From contig JABCYV010000010.1 of assembly GCA_013290025.1 (NCBI GenBank), positions 1-44,951 of the forward strand: a DNA stretch of 44,951 nt. Direction: 5' to 3'. Every line of letters begins with the position of its first letter. The stretch's first letter is position 1. Made by a program: the position numbers and the translations under genes. Below, piece after piece: positions 32,919-42,471 of the stretch. This DNA is from Acidobacteriota bacterium. GTDB taxonomy: Bacteria; Acidobacteriota; Terriglobia; Terriglobales; Acidobacteriaceae. Below the pieces are notes generated by a model. That model was not told the origin of the DNA and ran no database searches. It worked only from the letters and a program-made list of their open reading frames with translations.

Positions 32919-35900
32919 ATGTTCAGCATCCGAAAGTGGATCGCTTTGGGCGTGTTCATCACCTGCTTCAGCGAGTTCATGTTGTCACAGGGCGGCGCTA
33001 CCGGAGCCATTACCGGCACCGTTCAAGATTCGTCCGGGGCCGTGCTTTCTGGCACCAAAGTGGATATTGTGAACGAGGCAACGGGGCAGGTGGAGCGCCA
33101 TCTTACGACTGACTCCTCCGGAGGCTTCACCGCCACCCTCTTGCCTGTCGGCAGCTATGCAGTGCAGGTTAGCGCCGCCGGATTTGCCACTACTAAGTTT
33201 CCCGGCATCCTCGTGAATATCACGGAAACCACCCGCATGACGGCGGTGCTGAAGGTAACGTCGGTTAACGAGGTGGTCGAAGTTCAGTCCCAGGTCGCCC
33301 AAGTGGACACGACCGACGCGACCACGGGGCAGTCGCTTGGCAGCACTACGATTACCAACCTTCCACTGGCCACCAGGAATTTTCAACAATTGCTGACCCT
33401 CTCGGCCGGTGCTTCTTCCGACTTGAACAATGCATCCCAGTTGGGTCGCGGGCAGGTATTCATTCACGTAAATGGTGGGAGAGAAGACAACAACAACTAC
33501 CTGATCGAGGGCATTTCCGTCGCCGACTACTCGTTCGGAGAATTGACCTACACCCCCCTTCCCAATCCCGACTCCATTCAGGAATTCAAGGTGAGCACCA
33601 GCCTCTACGACGCAACTCAGGGGCGCAATGGAGGGGGCAACATCAATGCCACCCTGAAGAGTGGCACAGCCAGTTTCCACGGCGATGCATGGGAGTATTT
33701 CCGCAATACCGTGCTCGATGCTAACGACTTCTTCCTTAATCGCGCAGGGCTGCCCAGGCCGGTGATCCAGCAGAACATCTTTGGTGGCGACTTAGGCGGA
33801 CCCGTCGGGCCTAAGGCGAAACTCGGCTACTTTTACGTGAACTATCAGGGCACACGGCAGCGCAGCGGCGCCTCTCCGGGAACGTTCATCAACACAAGTA
33901 TCCCGGTGATTCCGACCGACCGCTCCGAAGGAAACCTGCTCAAGACATTCTTTCCCAGCGGAGGGCTCACCAACATTGATCCGGTGGCGTTAGCCCTGCT
34001 GAATTTCAAGAGCAACCAGTTCGGCGGAGGAGGTGGAGGCTGGCTCCTGCCCACCGTGCCGGGGACTCCGGGTTTCACCAACGGCAAACTGAACTTTGGC
34101 CCGCTCATCCTGACCAGTACTGGCAAGTTCACCGACGATCAGTTCACCACCAACTGGGACCGCGAGTTCCGCGGCGGCAAAGATCGCGTCGCATTCCGCT
34201 TCTTCTGGGCTAATTCCGACACCTTTCAGCCATTTGGCGCCGATTCTTTCCAGATTCAGACGGGCGGCGTCCCCACGCCGAACAATCTTAATTTTCCGCT
34301 GGACATCCCGCTGCATAACCGGGTGGGCAGCATCACTGAGACGCATTTGTTTTCCAATAAGATCGTGAACGAGTTGAGATTTGGGGTAAATATCATTAGC
34401 GACAAATTAAACAACCAACCTCCCGTCACCAATTCGCAAGTGGGAATCAACATCCCTACCGCGAATCAGGATCCGAATATATACCGCTTTACTTTTGGAA
34501 GCTGGGCCTTCGGCCCCTTTCCGCAACAGTTGCAAAGCGCGCTTTCGGACACCTTCGTTTTGCTCGATACTCTGGGATGGAGCTATGGTGCCCATCAGTT
34601 CCGCTTCGGCGGGGAACTGGACCGTACCACCATCCGCCGTAACCTGCCGGTCGCCGACAACGGGCTCTTGTTCTTTTCGCCGCCTACGCAGGGCACGGAC
34701 TTTCAGAGCTTCCTGGCTGGCGCCCCCTTCTTCGGTGAGGCTGGGGGTGGCCTGGGCAATCACGACTATCGTATCCCTTCTTACTCCTGGTTCGCCCAGG
34801 ATGACTATCGAGCTAGCAAGACGTTGACGCTGAACCTCGGTTTCCGCAACGAGTTTGTCGGCGCTCCCTACGATGAGCTTTGCCACCTCGGGAATACTGA
34901 TCCTCCGCTGGCCAACACCACCGGGCAACCCTTTGTTTACCCCACATGCGTAAGTCAATTCAAGCTTCCCGGCTTGAGTGGAACGCTTAATCGGGCTGCC
35001 CTGAACAACGAATTCGCCACGGTTTGGGAGCCCCGCATCGGCTTCGCCTACGATTTTCTTGGCCGTCACAACACCACGATCCGCGGCGGCTACGGCATCT
35101 ACAGCGTGCGCGAGGACTTGGGCGCGGTAGATAACTTGTCATTTTCGGCGCCATTTTTCCCCATCGCGGTCAACTTCTTGCCTGGGGCGGGCAGCCTGAC
35201 CAATCTCTTCCAGCCAAACCCGAAAACAGGATTCACGGGAATTCCGCCCTTGGGTGTTCTAAGTCCTACTTTCGTACCTCAGGCTGCGTTATTTAGTGGG
35301 TTTGCCCCAAGCTGCACTCTGGGGAATGGAAATCCGTCGACCAATCCGGAGCAATGCGGCCCGACGTTTACTGGCAACGTAAACAGCTTTATTGGCCTCC
35401 AGGTGCCGCTCCACTGGATCGCAGCGACCACCCAGCAGTGGAACTTCACAGTACAGCATGAACTGGGCAGGAATTGGTTCTTCGAGATCGGATATGTCGG
35501 AACCAAGGGCACCCACCTACGCTCGACATTCGATCCTGACCAAGCGACTTTGGCCACTCTCCAGCACCCGGTTACGATCCCGGGGGTCAGTTGCGCCGGG
35601 GTAAGGGCCCCGGGGAAGTCATGTCAGATCGTTGATACTACGGCGGAGAACGCCAACGCGCGCGCCCCTTTCCTGGGCCTTGCTCCTAGCGCATTCGAGT
35701 CGTTCTCCCCCAATTCCGACTCGCACTACCATTCGCTTCAGGCAACTGTCTCGCACCGCTTCTCGGGAGGATTGTATTGGCAGAGCGCGTATACTTTTTC
35801 CAAAGCGATCGACGATGTTTCGACGGCGACGGTGGCCTTCGATACCCGTTTCAACGATCAGAACAATGCACGCGCCTCTCGCGGTCTCTCAGATTTCGAC

Positions 35901-36491
35901 CGTCGGCACCGGTTCGTCACCAGCGCGGTCTACCAGTTGCCGTTCTTCTCCCATGCAGGCGGCTTTACCCGCGGGGCGCTGGGCGGTTGGGAAATCAGCG
36001 GAGTGCTCACGCTGCAATCAGGTTTGCCATTCACGCCTATCGATTCGGCTGGCGGGAGCGCTTACGCTCTCAGCAGTCCGAACCTCGCGACCCCGACCTT
36101 CACCCCCGGGTCCAGTTGTGCCAGCGCTCCCACATCAGGTGGCGTGGAGTCACGGCTCGGCCACTGGGTGAACCCCGCGGCCTACATGCCGGACGCGGTG
36201 ATACCACTGGCCAACGGCGCGCCAGGGGATGCCACAGGCTATGGCAACGCTCCGCGCAACTGCGTGATCGGACCGCCCCAGAAGAATGTGGACTTTACGC
36301 TCGGGAAGACCTTCAAGCTGACCGAGCGTCAGAGTCTACGCTTCCGTGCCGACTTTTTTAATTTGTTCAATCACCCTTCGTTTGCCAATCCGTCGGCGAC
36401 CGACGTTGAAAGTCCGAGCTCGTTTACACAGATCACCTCGGTGGTGGGCACTCCGCGGCTGATCCAGTTCTCTTTGAAATATGGGTTCTGA
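32919..36491 (+). CDS. Oar-like TonB-dependent receptor with carboxypeptidase-regulatory-like domain, 1190 aa
   Basis: Large outer-membrane transporter typical of Acidobacteriota. A signal peptide (about 1-25) is followed by a beta-sandwich carboxypeptidase-regulatory-like domain (GAITGTVQDSSGAVLSGTKV to about residue 110), a plug domain (about 125-250, with NLPLATRNFQQLL, VHVNGG/REDNNNYLIEG and SIQEFKV) and a long barrel ending LIQFSLKYGF, whose terminal Phe fits outer-membrane insertion. TonB energises import of polymers or chelates, but the substrate cannot be read. The ATG at 32919 follows GAGGAGGAAAC. It stands alone, divergent from the amidase gene. No SusD gene is nearby, which is normal for this clade. 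Confidence 0.92.
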   Translation: MFSIRKWIALGVFITCFSEFMLSQGGATGAITGTVQDSSGAVLSGTKVDIVNEATGQVERHLTTDSSGGFTATLLPVGSYAVQVSAAGFATTKFPGILVNITETTRMTAVLKVTSVNEVVEVQSQVAQVDTTDATTGQSLGSTTITNLPLATRNFQQLLTLSAGASSDLNNASQLGRGQVFIHVNGGREDNNNYLIEGISVADYSFGELTYTPLPNPDSIQEFKVSTSLYDATQGRNGGGNINATLKSGTASFHGDAWEYFRNTVLDANDFFLNRAGLPRPVIQQNIFGGDLGGPVGPKAKLGYFYVNYQGTRQRSGASPGTFINTSIPVIPTDRSEGNLLKTFFPSGGLTNIDPVALALLNFKSNQFGGGGGGWLLPTVPGTPGFTNGKLNFGPLILTSTGKFTDDQFTTNWDREFRGGKDRVAFRFFWANSDTFQPFGADSFQIQTGGVPTPNNLNFPLDIPLHNRVGSITETHLFSNKIVNELRFGVNIISDKLNNQPPVTNSQVGINIPTANQDPNIYRFTFGSWAFGPFPQQLQSALSDTFVLLDTLGWSYGAHQFRFGGELDRTTIRRNLPVADNGLLFFSPPTQGTDFQSFLAGAPFFGEAGGGLGNHDYRIPSYSWFAQDDYRASKTLTLNLGFRNEFVGAPYDELCHLGNTDPPLANTTGQPFVYPTCVSQFKLPGLSGTLNRAALNNEFATVWEPRIGFAYDFLGRHNTTIRGGYGIYSVREDLGAVDNLSFSAPFFPIAVNFLPGAGSLTNLFQPNPKTGFTGIPPLGVLSPTFVPQAALFSGFAPSCTLGNGNPSTNPEQCGPTFTGNVNSFIGLQVPLHWIAATTQQWNFTVQHELGRNWFFEIGYVGTKGTHLRSTFDPDQATLATLQHPVTIPGVSCAGVRAPGKSCQIVDTTAENANARAPFLGLAPSAFESFSPNSDSHYHSLQATVSHRFSGGLYWQSAYTFSKAIDDVSTATVAFDTRFNDQNNARASRGLSDFDRRHRFVTSAVYQLPFFSHAGGFTRGALGGWEISGVLTLQSGLPFTPIDSAGGSAYALSSPNLATPTFTPGSSCASAPTSGGVESRLGHWVNPAAYMPDAVIPLANGAPGDATGYGNAPRNCVIGPPQKNVDFTLGKTFKLTERQSLRFRADFFNLFNHPSFANPSATDVESPSSFTQITSVVGTPRLIQFSLKYGF

Positions 36492-36536
36492 GGAAGTGGG
36501 AGCCCAGCCTGCGAACCCGGTCAATGAGTTCTATAA

Positions 36537-36622
36537 AAAGGGATGCCAAGAGAACAGCTCCGCCTCGACCGGAGGTCGAGATGGTTCCTCGAGATCCAGC
36601 CCACTGTAGTCAACATCCCTTT
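36537..36622 (+). repeat. Nested inverted repeat after the TonB receptor gene
   Basis: Outer arms AAAGGGATG and CATCCCTTT (9 bp, perfect) enclose a perfect inner hairpin CTCGACC-GGA-GGTCGAG. The 86-base unit could fold as a stable RNA or act as terminator between two convergent genes. It could also be a tiny mobile repeat. Confidence 0.7.
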
Positions 36623-36711
36623 CACAAAGAAATACCAGCCACATCGGAATGCCAAAAGAACCATATTTTGAAGGGTGAGCTCTTCCCTTCTCCCAACCAA
36701 ATAGCACTCTC

Positions 36712-39012
36712 TCAATCTGAAGTAATTGGTAGTGGTGGGCCCACCTGGGTCACCGCTCTTGGATCGGCCGGGATCTTGAGACGAACTTCACAGAGATCCC
36801 CGATCAGGTTTCCTGCCCAGCGGTAAATGTTTCCCTCCTTAACTATCTTGCGCATCCGCCGCATACGAGCACCTCGTTCTTCGGGGTCCATCTCCAGAGC
36901 ATAACGGATAGCATCAGCGGTGCGTTCGATATCATACGGATTCACCAGCAACGCATCCCGCAGTTCTCTGGCCGCTCCGGTAAAACGGCTGAGAATCAGG
37001 ACTCCCTGTTCATCATCGCGGGCCGCGACAAACTCCTTAGCTACGAGGTTCATTCCATCATGCAAGGACGTGACCAGACAAACATCGGCACTCCGGTAGT
37101 AGCGCTCAATTTCGATGTGACTATGGTGCCGGTTCAGAAAGATAATCGGCTTCCACTTGCCAGTTCGAAAACGCCAGTTGATTCTTTCAGATTCGGCTTC
37201 TACGTCGGCAAAGAAGTCGTGATAGCGCTTAATATGCGTGCGGCTTGGGGCGCCAATCTGCACAAAGGTGAACTTCTCCCGATAGAGGGGATATTTCTCT
37301 AACAATCGCTCAATAGCCAGGAAGCGCTCCAAGATACCCTTGGTGTAATCGACGCGGTCCACGCCCACTCCGACGAAGAGGGCCTCGACACCGGATTCCT
37401 GTAGCAGCGATGCCCGTTCCAGATAAATGTTCTGTTCAGGTTGCGCTCGTGGGTCGCCAGTGAAGTCCACGCTGATCGGAAATGGCTTCACTGCGGTGCG
37501 ATGATCTTCGCGGTTCACGGCAAAGTGATCCCAGTCGATGCGTGATTCCAGGGTGCGATCTACGGTCTGCAGAAAGTTTGTACAGTGCGACTGAATGTGG
37601 AACCCGATCAGGTCGGCACCTAGCAGACCCTCTAATAATTCGCGTTGCCACGGGCAGATCCCGAAAGTTTCGGGGTTTGGCCATGGGATATGCCAAAAAA
37701 TGGCTACACGGGCGTCCGGACGGTTTTCCTTCACCAGACGCGGCAATAGTCCAAAGTGGTAGTCCTGGACCAGGAGCACTGGCTGTTCTGTGCCAGACAT
37801 CTCCTCCAGTGCAGCTTTTGCGAACTTCACGTTTGCCTGGCGATAGTGCTCCCAGTCAGACACCCGGAACATCGGTCGTGTATGAGCAATATGGCAAAGC
37901 GGCCAGAGACCTTCGTTGGCGAAACCGTAGTAATAACCCTCTTCTTGCTCTTTTGTTAGCCAGACTCTTCGCAGCGTGTACTTCGGCTCTTCGGGAGGAA
38001 CACGCAGGCGATCGTGTTCGTCGACTGTTTCCAAATCTGCGTCGCCGCTGCCGTGCGCCACCCACGTCCCGTCACAAGCACACAGCACAGGCTGCAATGC
38101 GGTTACAAGTCCACTGGCCGGAACCACGGCCTGCACCGAGTTACCCCGTCGAATGTGACTGTAAGGTTCGCGGTTGGAAACTACAAACAATCGACCATCA
38201 GCAAGCTTGCCGCGCACGTGCACTGAGAGGCGCTCTGGTGTCCACACCGATTCCCCGGCTTCGCGCAATTGCGCCTCTTTCTCCACCGCCGAACGGGCGG
38301 CCGTCAGGCTTTCCGCCAGAGTCTCCATCTCCCGCGCTAACGGTCGCAACAGATCCAGGTCGGGCATAGCGCTCTGAACAACGCCAACTTTGGCCGTCCG
38401 TAGAGCTTTCATCCATTGCGCTGCCCGAGCAATGGGCCCGGCAATGCTCCAGCGGACAATCAAGAGCGTAATCAATGCGATCAGAACGACCTGTATCAGC
38501 ACTCGCAAAAAGGTTTCGCGCCAGACATGCGCAGTCTGTGCATCGATATAGTTGGCGTCATGAACGATGATTAGCTCGCCCACAGCTTCATCATTGCGAT
38601 GGAGGGGAAGTATATAGATATGCTGAGCCTTGCCAGCTTTGTGAATGAACCGGCTTTCTTTTTTGTTGTCCGCGATTACCCGAGGGTCTGCGAAGGACCG
38701 GATTTCCGCCTGTTGAACAAGTCCCACAGACGCGGCGATGGGTTCCAGCTTGGTGTTCAAGACGGCGACTCCAACTAGGTGTTCTCGATTGCTGAATCGC
38801 CCGACGATCCGCTGAAGTTGTTTGAGTGACCTCTCATCGAGGTAGGGCTCTACATTTCCGGCCAAGCTCTCCGCAAGCACCTCTGCTCTAAGCTCCAGTT
38901 CTTTCCGCAATCCGCGCTTCTGTGCGCGAACCTCATAGTATGAGGAGAGCAAAGAGACGAGCGTAACCCCCAGGATGAGCGAAATGATCAAGCGAACGCT
39001 GAGTAGTCGCAT
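36712..39012 (-). CDS. Trehalose-6-phosphate synthase fused to a membrane sensor/HAMP module
   Basis: The 766-residue protein joins two parts. Residues 1-240 carry one membrane helix (5-23), a periplasmic sensor region of about 140 residues, a second helix (about 168-188) and a HAMP-like linker ([16 protein letters not shown]). From about residue 274 a GT20 domain follows: [56 protein letters not shown] and [12 protein letters not shown], matching OtsA motifs that bind UDP-glucose and glucose-6-phosphate. So trehalose-6-phosphate would be made under control of an external signal. The ATG at 39012 follows AGAGG. The ORF to 39096 is a less likely start. No otsB is present nearby. Confidence 0.9.
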   Translation of the reverse strand: MRLLSVRLIISLILGVTLVSLLSSYYEVRAQKRGLRKELELRAEVLAESLAGNVEPYLDERSLKQLQRIVGRFSNREHLVGVAVLNTKLEPIAASVGLVQQAEIRSFADPRVIADNKKESRFIHKAGKAQHIYILPLHRNDEAVGELIIVHDANYIDAQTAHVWRETFLRVLIQVVLIALITLLIVRWSIAGPIARAAQWMKALRTAKVGVVQSAMPDLDLLRPLAREMETLAESLTAARSAVEKEAQLREAGESVWTPERLSVHVRGKLADGRLFVVSNREPYSHIRRGNSVQAVVPASGLVTALQPVLCACDGTWVAHGSGDADLETVDEHDRLRVPPEEPKYTLRRVWLTKEQEEGYYYGFANEGLWPLCHIAHTRPMFRVSDWEHYRQANVKFAKAALEEMSGTEQPVLLVQDYHFGLLPRLVKENRPDARVAIFWHIPWPNPETFGICPWQRELLEGLLGADLIGFHIQSHCTNFLQTVDRTLESRIDWDHFAVNREDHRTAVKPFPISVDFTGDPRAQPEQNIYLERASLLQESGVEALFVGVGVDRVDYTKGILERFLAIERLLEKYPLYREKFTFVQIGAPSRTHIKRYHDFFADVEAESERINWRFRTGKWKPIIFLNRHHSHIEIERYYRSADVCLVTSLHDGMNLVAKEFVAARDDEQGVLILSRFTGAARELRDALLVNPYDIERTADAIRYALEMDPEERGARMRRMRKIVKEGNIYRWAGNLIGDLCEVRLKIPADPRAVTQVGPPLPITSD

Positions 39013-39179
39013 AGAACCTCTGCTAAGGCGGCTTGCTTCATCTTGCTTGCGGGTCTCTGCGGCGCGAAACAGTCCTAGCCCGCCCGTCTGCGGCAAAATA
39101 TTTGCTAGGGTCAGCGTCCAGGCAAGGGCGCAGCCACTCTTCGTCTTCCGGACGAATCACATCGAGCCTAGCATAGTGT

Positions 39180-39269
39180 CACGCCGGCGACGACTCGGAA
39201 GAGAATCTGATCACTCTTTGCGCAGAATGCCACACCAGTATCCACAAGGGAACACAGCTTTGTGATTGA
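39180..39269 (+). pseudogene. Duplicated 3' fragment of the HNH endonuclease gene
   Basis: The frame reads HAGDDSEENLITLCAECHTSIHKGTQLCD and stop, nearly identical to the end of the HNH protein at 30808. Similarity continues for some 25 bases past the stop. The N-terminal half is absent, so this is a remnant. It lies in the 405-bp gap between the OtsA fusion gene and the AsmA-like gene, which otherwise holds nothing recognised. Confidence 0.88.
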
Positions 39270-39417
39270 GAGCGGTGGACCGATGTTTGGTGAACGGAAG
39301 GTCCAGAAGGCTCCCCTCAGTGAGTATTGGAAGCAGAAGGTGTAGACGCCTCGGGCTTGGTCCCACCGAGATAGCGCATACTCATTTGGGTGTGAGGGTG
39401 GACTCCAGGCCTTTTTT

Positions 39418-40758
39418 CTAATTGACCTTCTTTCCCTTGGAGCCCTTGGCAAATACCGGGTTGTCGATGGTCCCGCCGATATGAAACGGAAACGACAGCT
39501 TGCCATTTTTCAGCGTACCTCCGGCCAGTCGCGCAATCAGATTCGTCACAAAACCTTGCTGGGAGACAATTTCCGCCACACCCTGATAATTCAGTTCGTC
39601 GGAGCCGGATAGGCTTACGGTGCCTGAGCCATCAAGATCGACTCCGTAGCCGTCGATATCGATGACCTTACTCGTAATCCGCTCGTGATCTAGCTCGAGG
39701 TCGGTTGAAACAAAATTGAAAGAGGAAGGATCGTTCTTAGCGGGTCCGAGATCGTTGTAATGTGCCAGCTTCATCAGGTTCGCATTGAGCTTCAAGCTCG
39801 GCACATCACCGTTGCGCACCGTCAAATGCCCGCTGCCGTGTAACCCCTCCAACGGATGGCGCGAGTGCTCGATTTCCCCGGCGATCTTCAATTCACCCTC
39901 CATCTTTCCCGTCATTTTCCCGCGAGCACTCGGAAATGCCGTCAGAAGGTGTGCCACATCAATCCCCTTCATTCGTGTGTCGGTCTTGAAGCTGGCGTTC
40001 TTTCCCGACAATTTAATCGAGAGTTCTCCCGTCGCGTTTCCCGCATACGCTTCCGCTTTCACGTCGGTGAATAAAACCTGTCGAGCTTGCAGCCGGATAT
40101 TAGAATTCAGATTTTTCGCCTCGATTGAGCCGAACCGCAGCAGCCTGGCGTTCAATGTCCCCTCTCCATCGAGTGTGGTGGAAGCGGGATTGGCAATGGC
40201 GTCTACGTTTACGTTTTCTAGTTCGCTGAAGACGTCGTGCGCCTCGAAAAAGACCGGACCCGCCGCATCGGAAGGCAGAAGATTTGAAACAGTCACGTGC
40301 CCCCGTTTGATCTCCACTCGCGAGACCACTCCGAAAAGAAACGTGCTGGGCGTATTTTGGGCCCCCGGATTCTCGAAGTTCCATGGCCCGTCCGGGTCCG
40401 AAATCAGATTGATGGTGGGCTGTTCGAGCACAAGCGACTTGATCACCACCTGCCGATGCAGTAGCGCCCCCACGTCAAGCTGCGCATCGATCCGCACCAC
40501 CTTTACGATGTAACTCGGGGGAAACAACGGTGGACTCTTCACCCCGAAATCGTCCACCTGAATCGCTAGCCTGGGGGAAAACGTCACCGCCAGCCGCCCG
40601 ATCTCCACGTTCTTCCCGGTCTTCTCTTCCAGATAGGAGACCACCTTCGTCCGGTAGCGATCCGCATTGAGTAGGATGGGCAGAAGAAAAATCAGCACAA
40701 CGAGCAGCGCGCAGGCGATGCCAACCAGAATAAACCCAGTCCTGCGACGGATTGTCAT
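39418..40758 (-). CDS. AsmA-family protein
   Basis: The 446-residue protein has an N-terminal membrane anchor (GFILVGIACALLVVLIFLLPILL) followed by the AsmA start RYRTKVVSYLEEKTGKNVEIGRLAVTFSPRLAIQVDDFGVKSPP and a long beta-strand-rich periplasmic region (INLISDPDGPWNFENP, later GSGTVSLSGSDELNYQGVAEIV). AsmA-like proteins span the periplasm and are linked to phospholipid transport to the outer membrane. The ATG at 40758 (MTIRRRTG) has GTGAGGCTGCC upstream and is preferred over the track start at 40800. The C-terminus is short compared with large AsmA members. Confidence 0.85.
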   Translation of the reverse strand: MTIRRRTGFILVGIACALLVVLIFLLPILLNADRYRTKVVSYLEEKTGKNVEIGRLAVTFSPRLAIQVDDFGVKSPPLFPPSYIVKVVRIDAQLDVGALLHRQVVIKSLVLEQPTINLISDPDGPWNFENPGAQNTPSTFLFGVVSRVEIKRGHVTVSNLLPSDAAGPVFFEAHDVFSELENVNVDAIANPASTTLDGEGTLNARLLRFGSIEAKNLNSNIRLQARQVLFTDVKAEAYAGNATGELSIKLSGKNASFKTDTRMKGIDVAHLLTAFPSARGKMTGKMEGELKIAGEIEHSRHPLEGLHGSGHLTVRNGDVPSLKLNANLMKLAHYNDLGPAKNDPSSFNFVSTDLELDHERITSKVIDIDGYGVDLDGSGTVSLSGSDELNYQGVAEIVSQQGFVTNLIARLAGGTLKNGKLSFPFHIGGTIDNPVFAKGSKGKKVN

Positions 40759-40786
40759 GGCAGCCTCACGCTCGCGGCGACGAAGG

Positions 40787-40937
40787 TGTCTTTCACCCAT
40801 GACGGAATGAATCCCCAGCGCACCAGCAACAGTTCCCGAACGGGCTCTTTCGGGTTCTGCCGAATGATTAGGACAAATTGGGTCGGGGCGATGTTATCGC
40901 GTTGGCTCCACACTGTTCTGCCCCGAGAGGCTATCGA
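40787..40937 (-). pseudogene. Internal fragment of an SRAP/YedK-like gene
   Basis: The frame ASRGRTVWSQRDNIAPTQFVLIIRQNPKEPVRELLLVRWGFIPSWVKD matches the NIAPTQ and LLVRWGLIPSW core of SOS-response-associated peptidases, which crosslink to abasic DNA through an N-terminal Cys. The MCGRF start with this Cys and the C-terminal His part are missing, so only a remnant remains. The rest of the gap up to 41256 shows nothing recognisable. Confidence 0.75.
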
Positions 40938-41256
40938 AGTATTCTTCAACAATCTGCGTTCTCCGCGACGGTGATAGAACCCGCACTTGGTGAGATTATG
41001 GCAGATAGGGCTGTTTGTGTGGCCTCGGTGGAGGAGGCTTTTTGGAAAAGTCTGATCCGCAGCCCACGTCCCCGGAGTGCGCCGGAAGGCCCGTCAGGCG
41101 AGCTGTTAGTCGCAGGTCCTACGGGAGAATTCTTGGCACCATATGGTTTCCACACGCTGAAGCTCAGTTTCTGGATCGGCCCTCACCCGATCGATATCGA
41201 CAGCAAAAGGCAATGAAACGGCATGGCGATGTAGCTCTCACGCCGATCGCAAAGCG

Positions 41257-42456
41257 TCACTCGAGGCGCAACGCATCGATAGGACTTAAGTTCGCCGCTT
41301 CGCTAGCCGGTCGGAAACCGAACAACACCCCGACCCCGCTGGAAACCACGAGTGCGACCGCGACGGCCGTCCAGGAAATGCTAAGGGGTACTGTGTTCTT
41401 GATCCACTCGGTGACTGACCAGATGAATCCAAGCGCAATCACCACGCCCAGGACGGCGCCGGCAAAGCTGATGAAGAACGCCTCCAACAAGAACTGCAGC
41501 CGGATCTCAGCCGGTGTGGCGCCTAGGGCTTTCCTCAGCCCAATCTCGTGCGTTCGCTGAGAAACATTGACGAGCATGATATTCATGATGCCCGTTCCTG
41601 CAATGGTCAGGGTCAAGACGGCAAGGGCGATGAGCACGGAGCTCATCGCGACCGAAACTTTGCCAGCCGTCCGAAGAAGGGAAGACAGGTTCTCGACGGA
41701 GTAACGCGCCTCCTTGCGGTGGCGGCTGTGCAATAAATGGTCCATCTGTTGGGTCATGGCGGGCACCTCGCTGGAGGATGCTGTCTGGGCATACAGGACC
41801 TGGAAAAAGTTGTCGCCCGTGATGTCCTTCACCAGGGAGAACGGAATGAGCAACGTTTCATCCTGTATCTCGGACTGCCCGAAGGTGGGCACTCCCTCTT
41901 TGAAGGTTCCGATGATGGTGCAACGAAATTGGTCAAGCTGAATGGTGTTACCCACGGCAGGGTCGAGGCCAAAAGCGATCTGGGCAGTATGGTCAGTGAC
42001 GAGGCAAACCTTGAAGTGGGCCAAGAAGTCTTCCGCGTCGAAATACCTACCCGAAGTAATTCGCAGGCTCCGGATTTTCTCAAAGTCCTCGGTAATGCCG
42101 ACGAGGCGTGCGTGGAGCAGCTTACCGCGGAGTTGGAAATCAACTGGCACGTCGTAGGTACCGGCGCCCGCGCTGACTGTGGGCAGGGTGTGGCGCACGG
42201 CTACGAGGTCGTCAGGTGTCAATTCATCTTCGAGCACAGAAGAGGCTCCGCTGCGATCAAGTGTGGCGTAAGCGAGGTTGGCACCGATCCCCTCGATCTG
42301 AGAGACCATGTAGACCTTACCGGTGGAGACAATTGTGACCACCAGCACGATCGCGGCACTGCCGATAACAACGCCGAGCGTGGTGAGAGAAGCCTTTAGC
42401 TTATCGACGGCAAGGGCCCACAAGGCAAAGCGTATGCTCTCCCCCCAATGGATCAT
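41257..42456 (-). CDS. MacB/FtsX-type ABC transporter permease
   Basis: The 399-residue permease starts with a cytoplasmic segment and helix (KLKASLTTLGVVIGSAAIVLVVTIV), then a large periplasmic MacB_PCD domain (about 45-255), then an FtsX domain with three helices. The cytoplasmic motif TGIMNIMLVNVSQRTHEIGLRKALGAT is diagnostic and the protein ends SPIDALRLE. These mechanotransmission-type permeases work with a LolD/MacB-like ATPase. None is in the window, although several genes of this family act in trans. It follows the glycosyltransferase gene by only 15 bases on the same strand, implying cotranscription. Confidence 0.9.
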   Translation of the reverse strand: MIHWGESIRFALWALAVDKLKASLTTLGVVIGSAAIVLVVTIVSTGKVYMVSQIEGIGANLAYATLDRSGASSVLEDELTPDDLVAVRHTLPTVSAGAGTYDVPVDFQLRGKLLHARLVGITEDFEKIRSLRITSGRYFDAEDFLAHFKVCLVTDHTAQIAFGLDPAVGNTIQLDQFRCTIIGTFKEGVPTFGQSEIQDETLLIPFSLVKDITGDNFFQVLYAQTASSSEVPAMTQQMDHLLHSRHRKEARYSVENLSSLLRTAGKVSVAMSSVLIALAVLTLTIAGTGIMNIMLVNVSQRTHEIGLRKALGATPAEIRLQFLLEAFFISFAGAVLGVVIALGFIWSVTEWIKNTVPLSISWTAVAVALVVSSGVGVLFGFRPASEAANLSPIDALRLE

Positions 42457-42471
42457 GCGTTCTGTCGTGCC

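Noticed and set aside
37482-38369. 295-aa plus-strand ORF
   Set aside because: Antisense to the OtsA fusion gene. Composition is that of a shadow frame.
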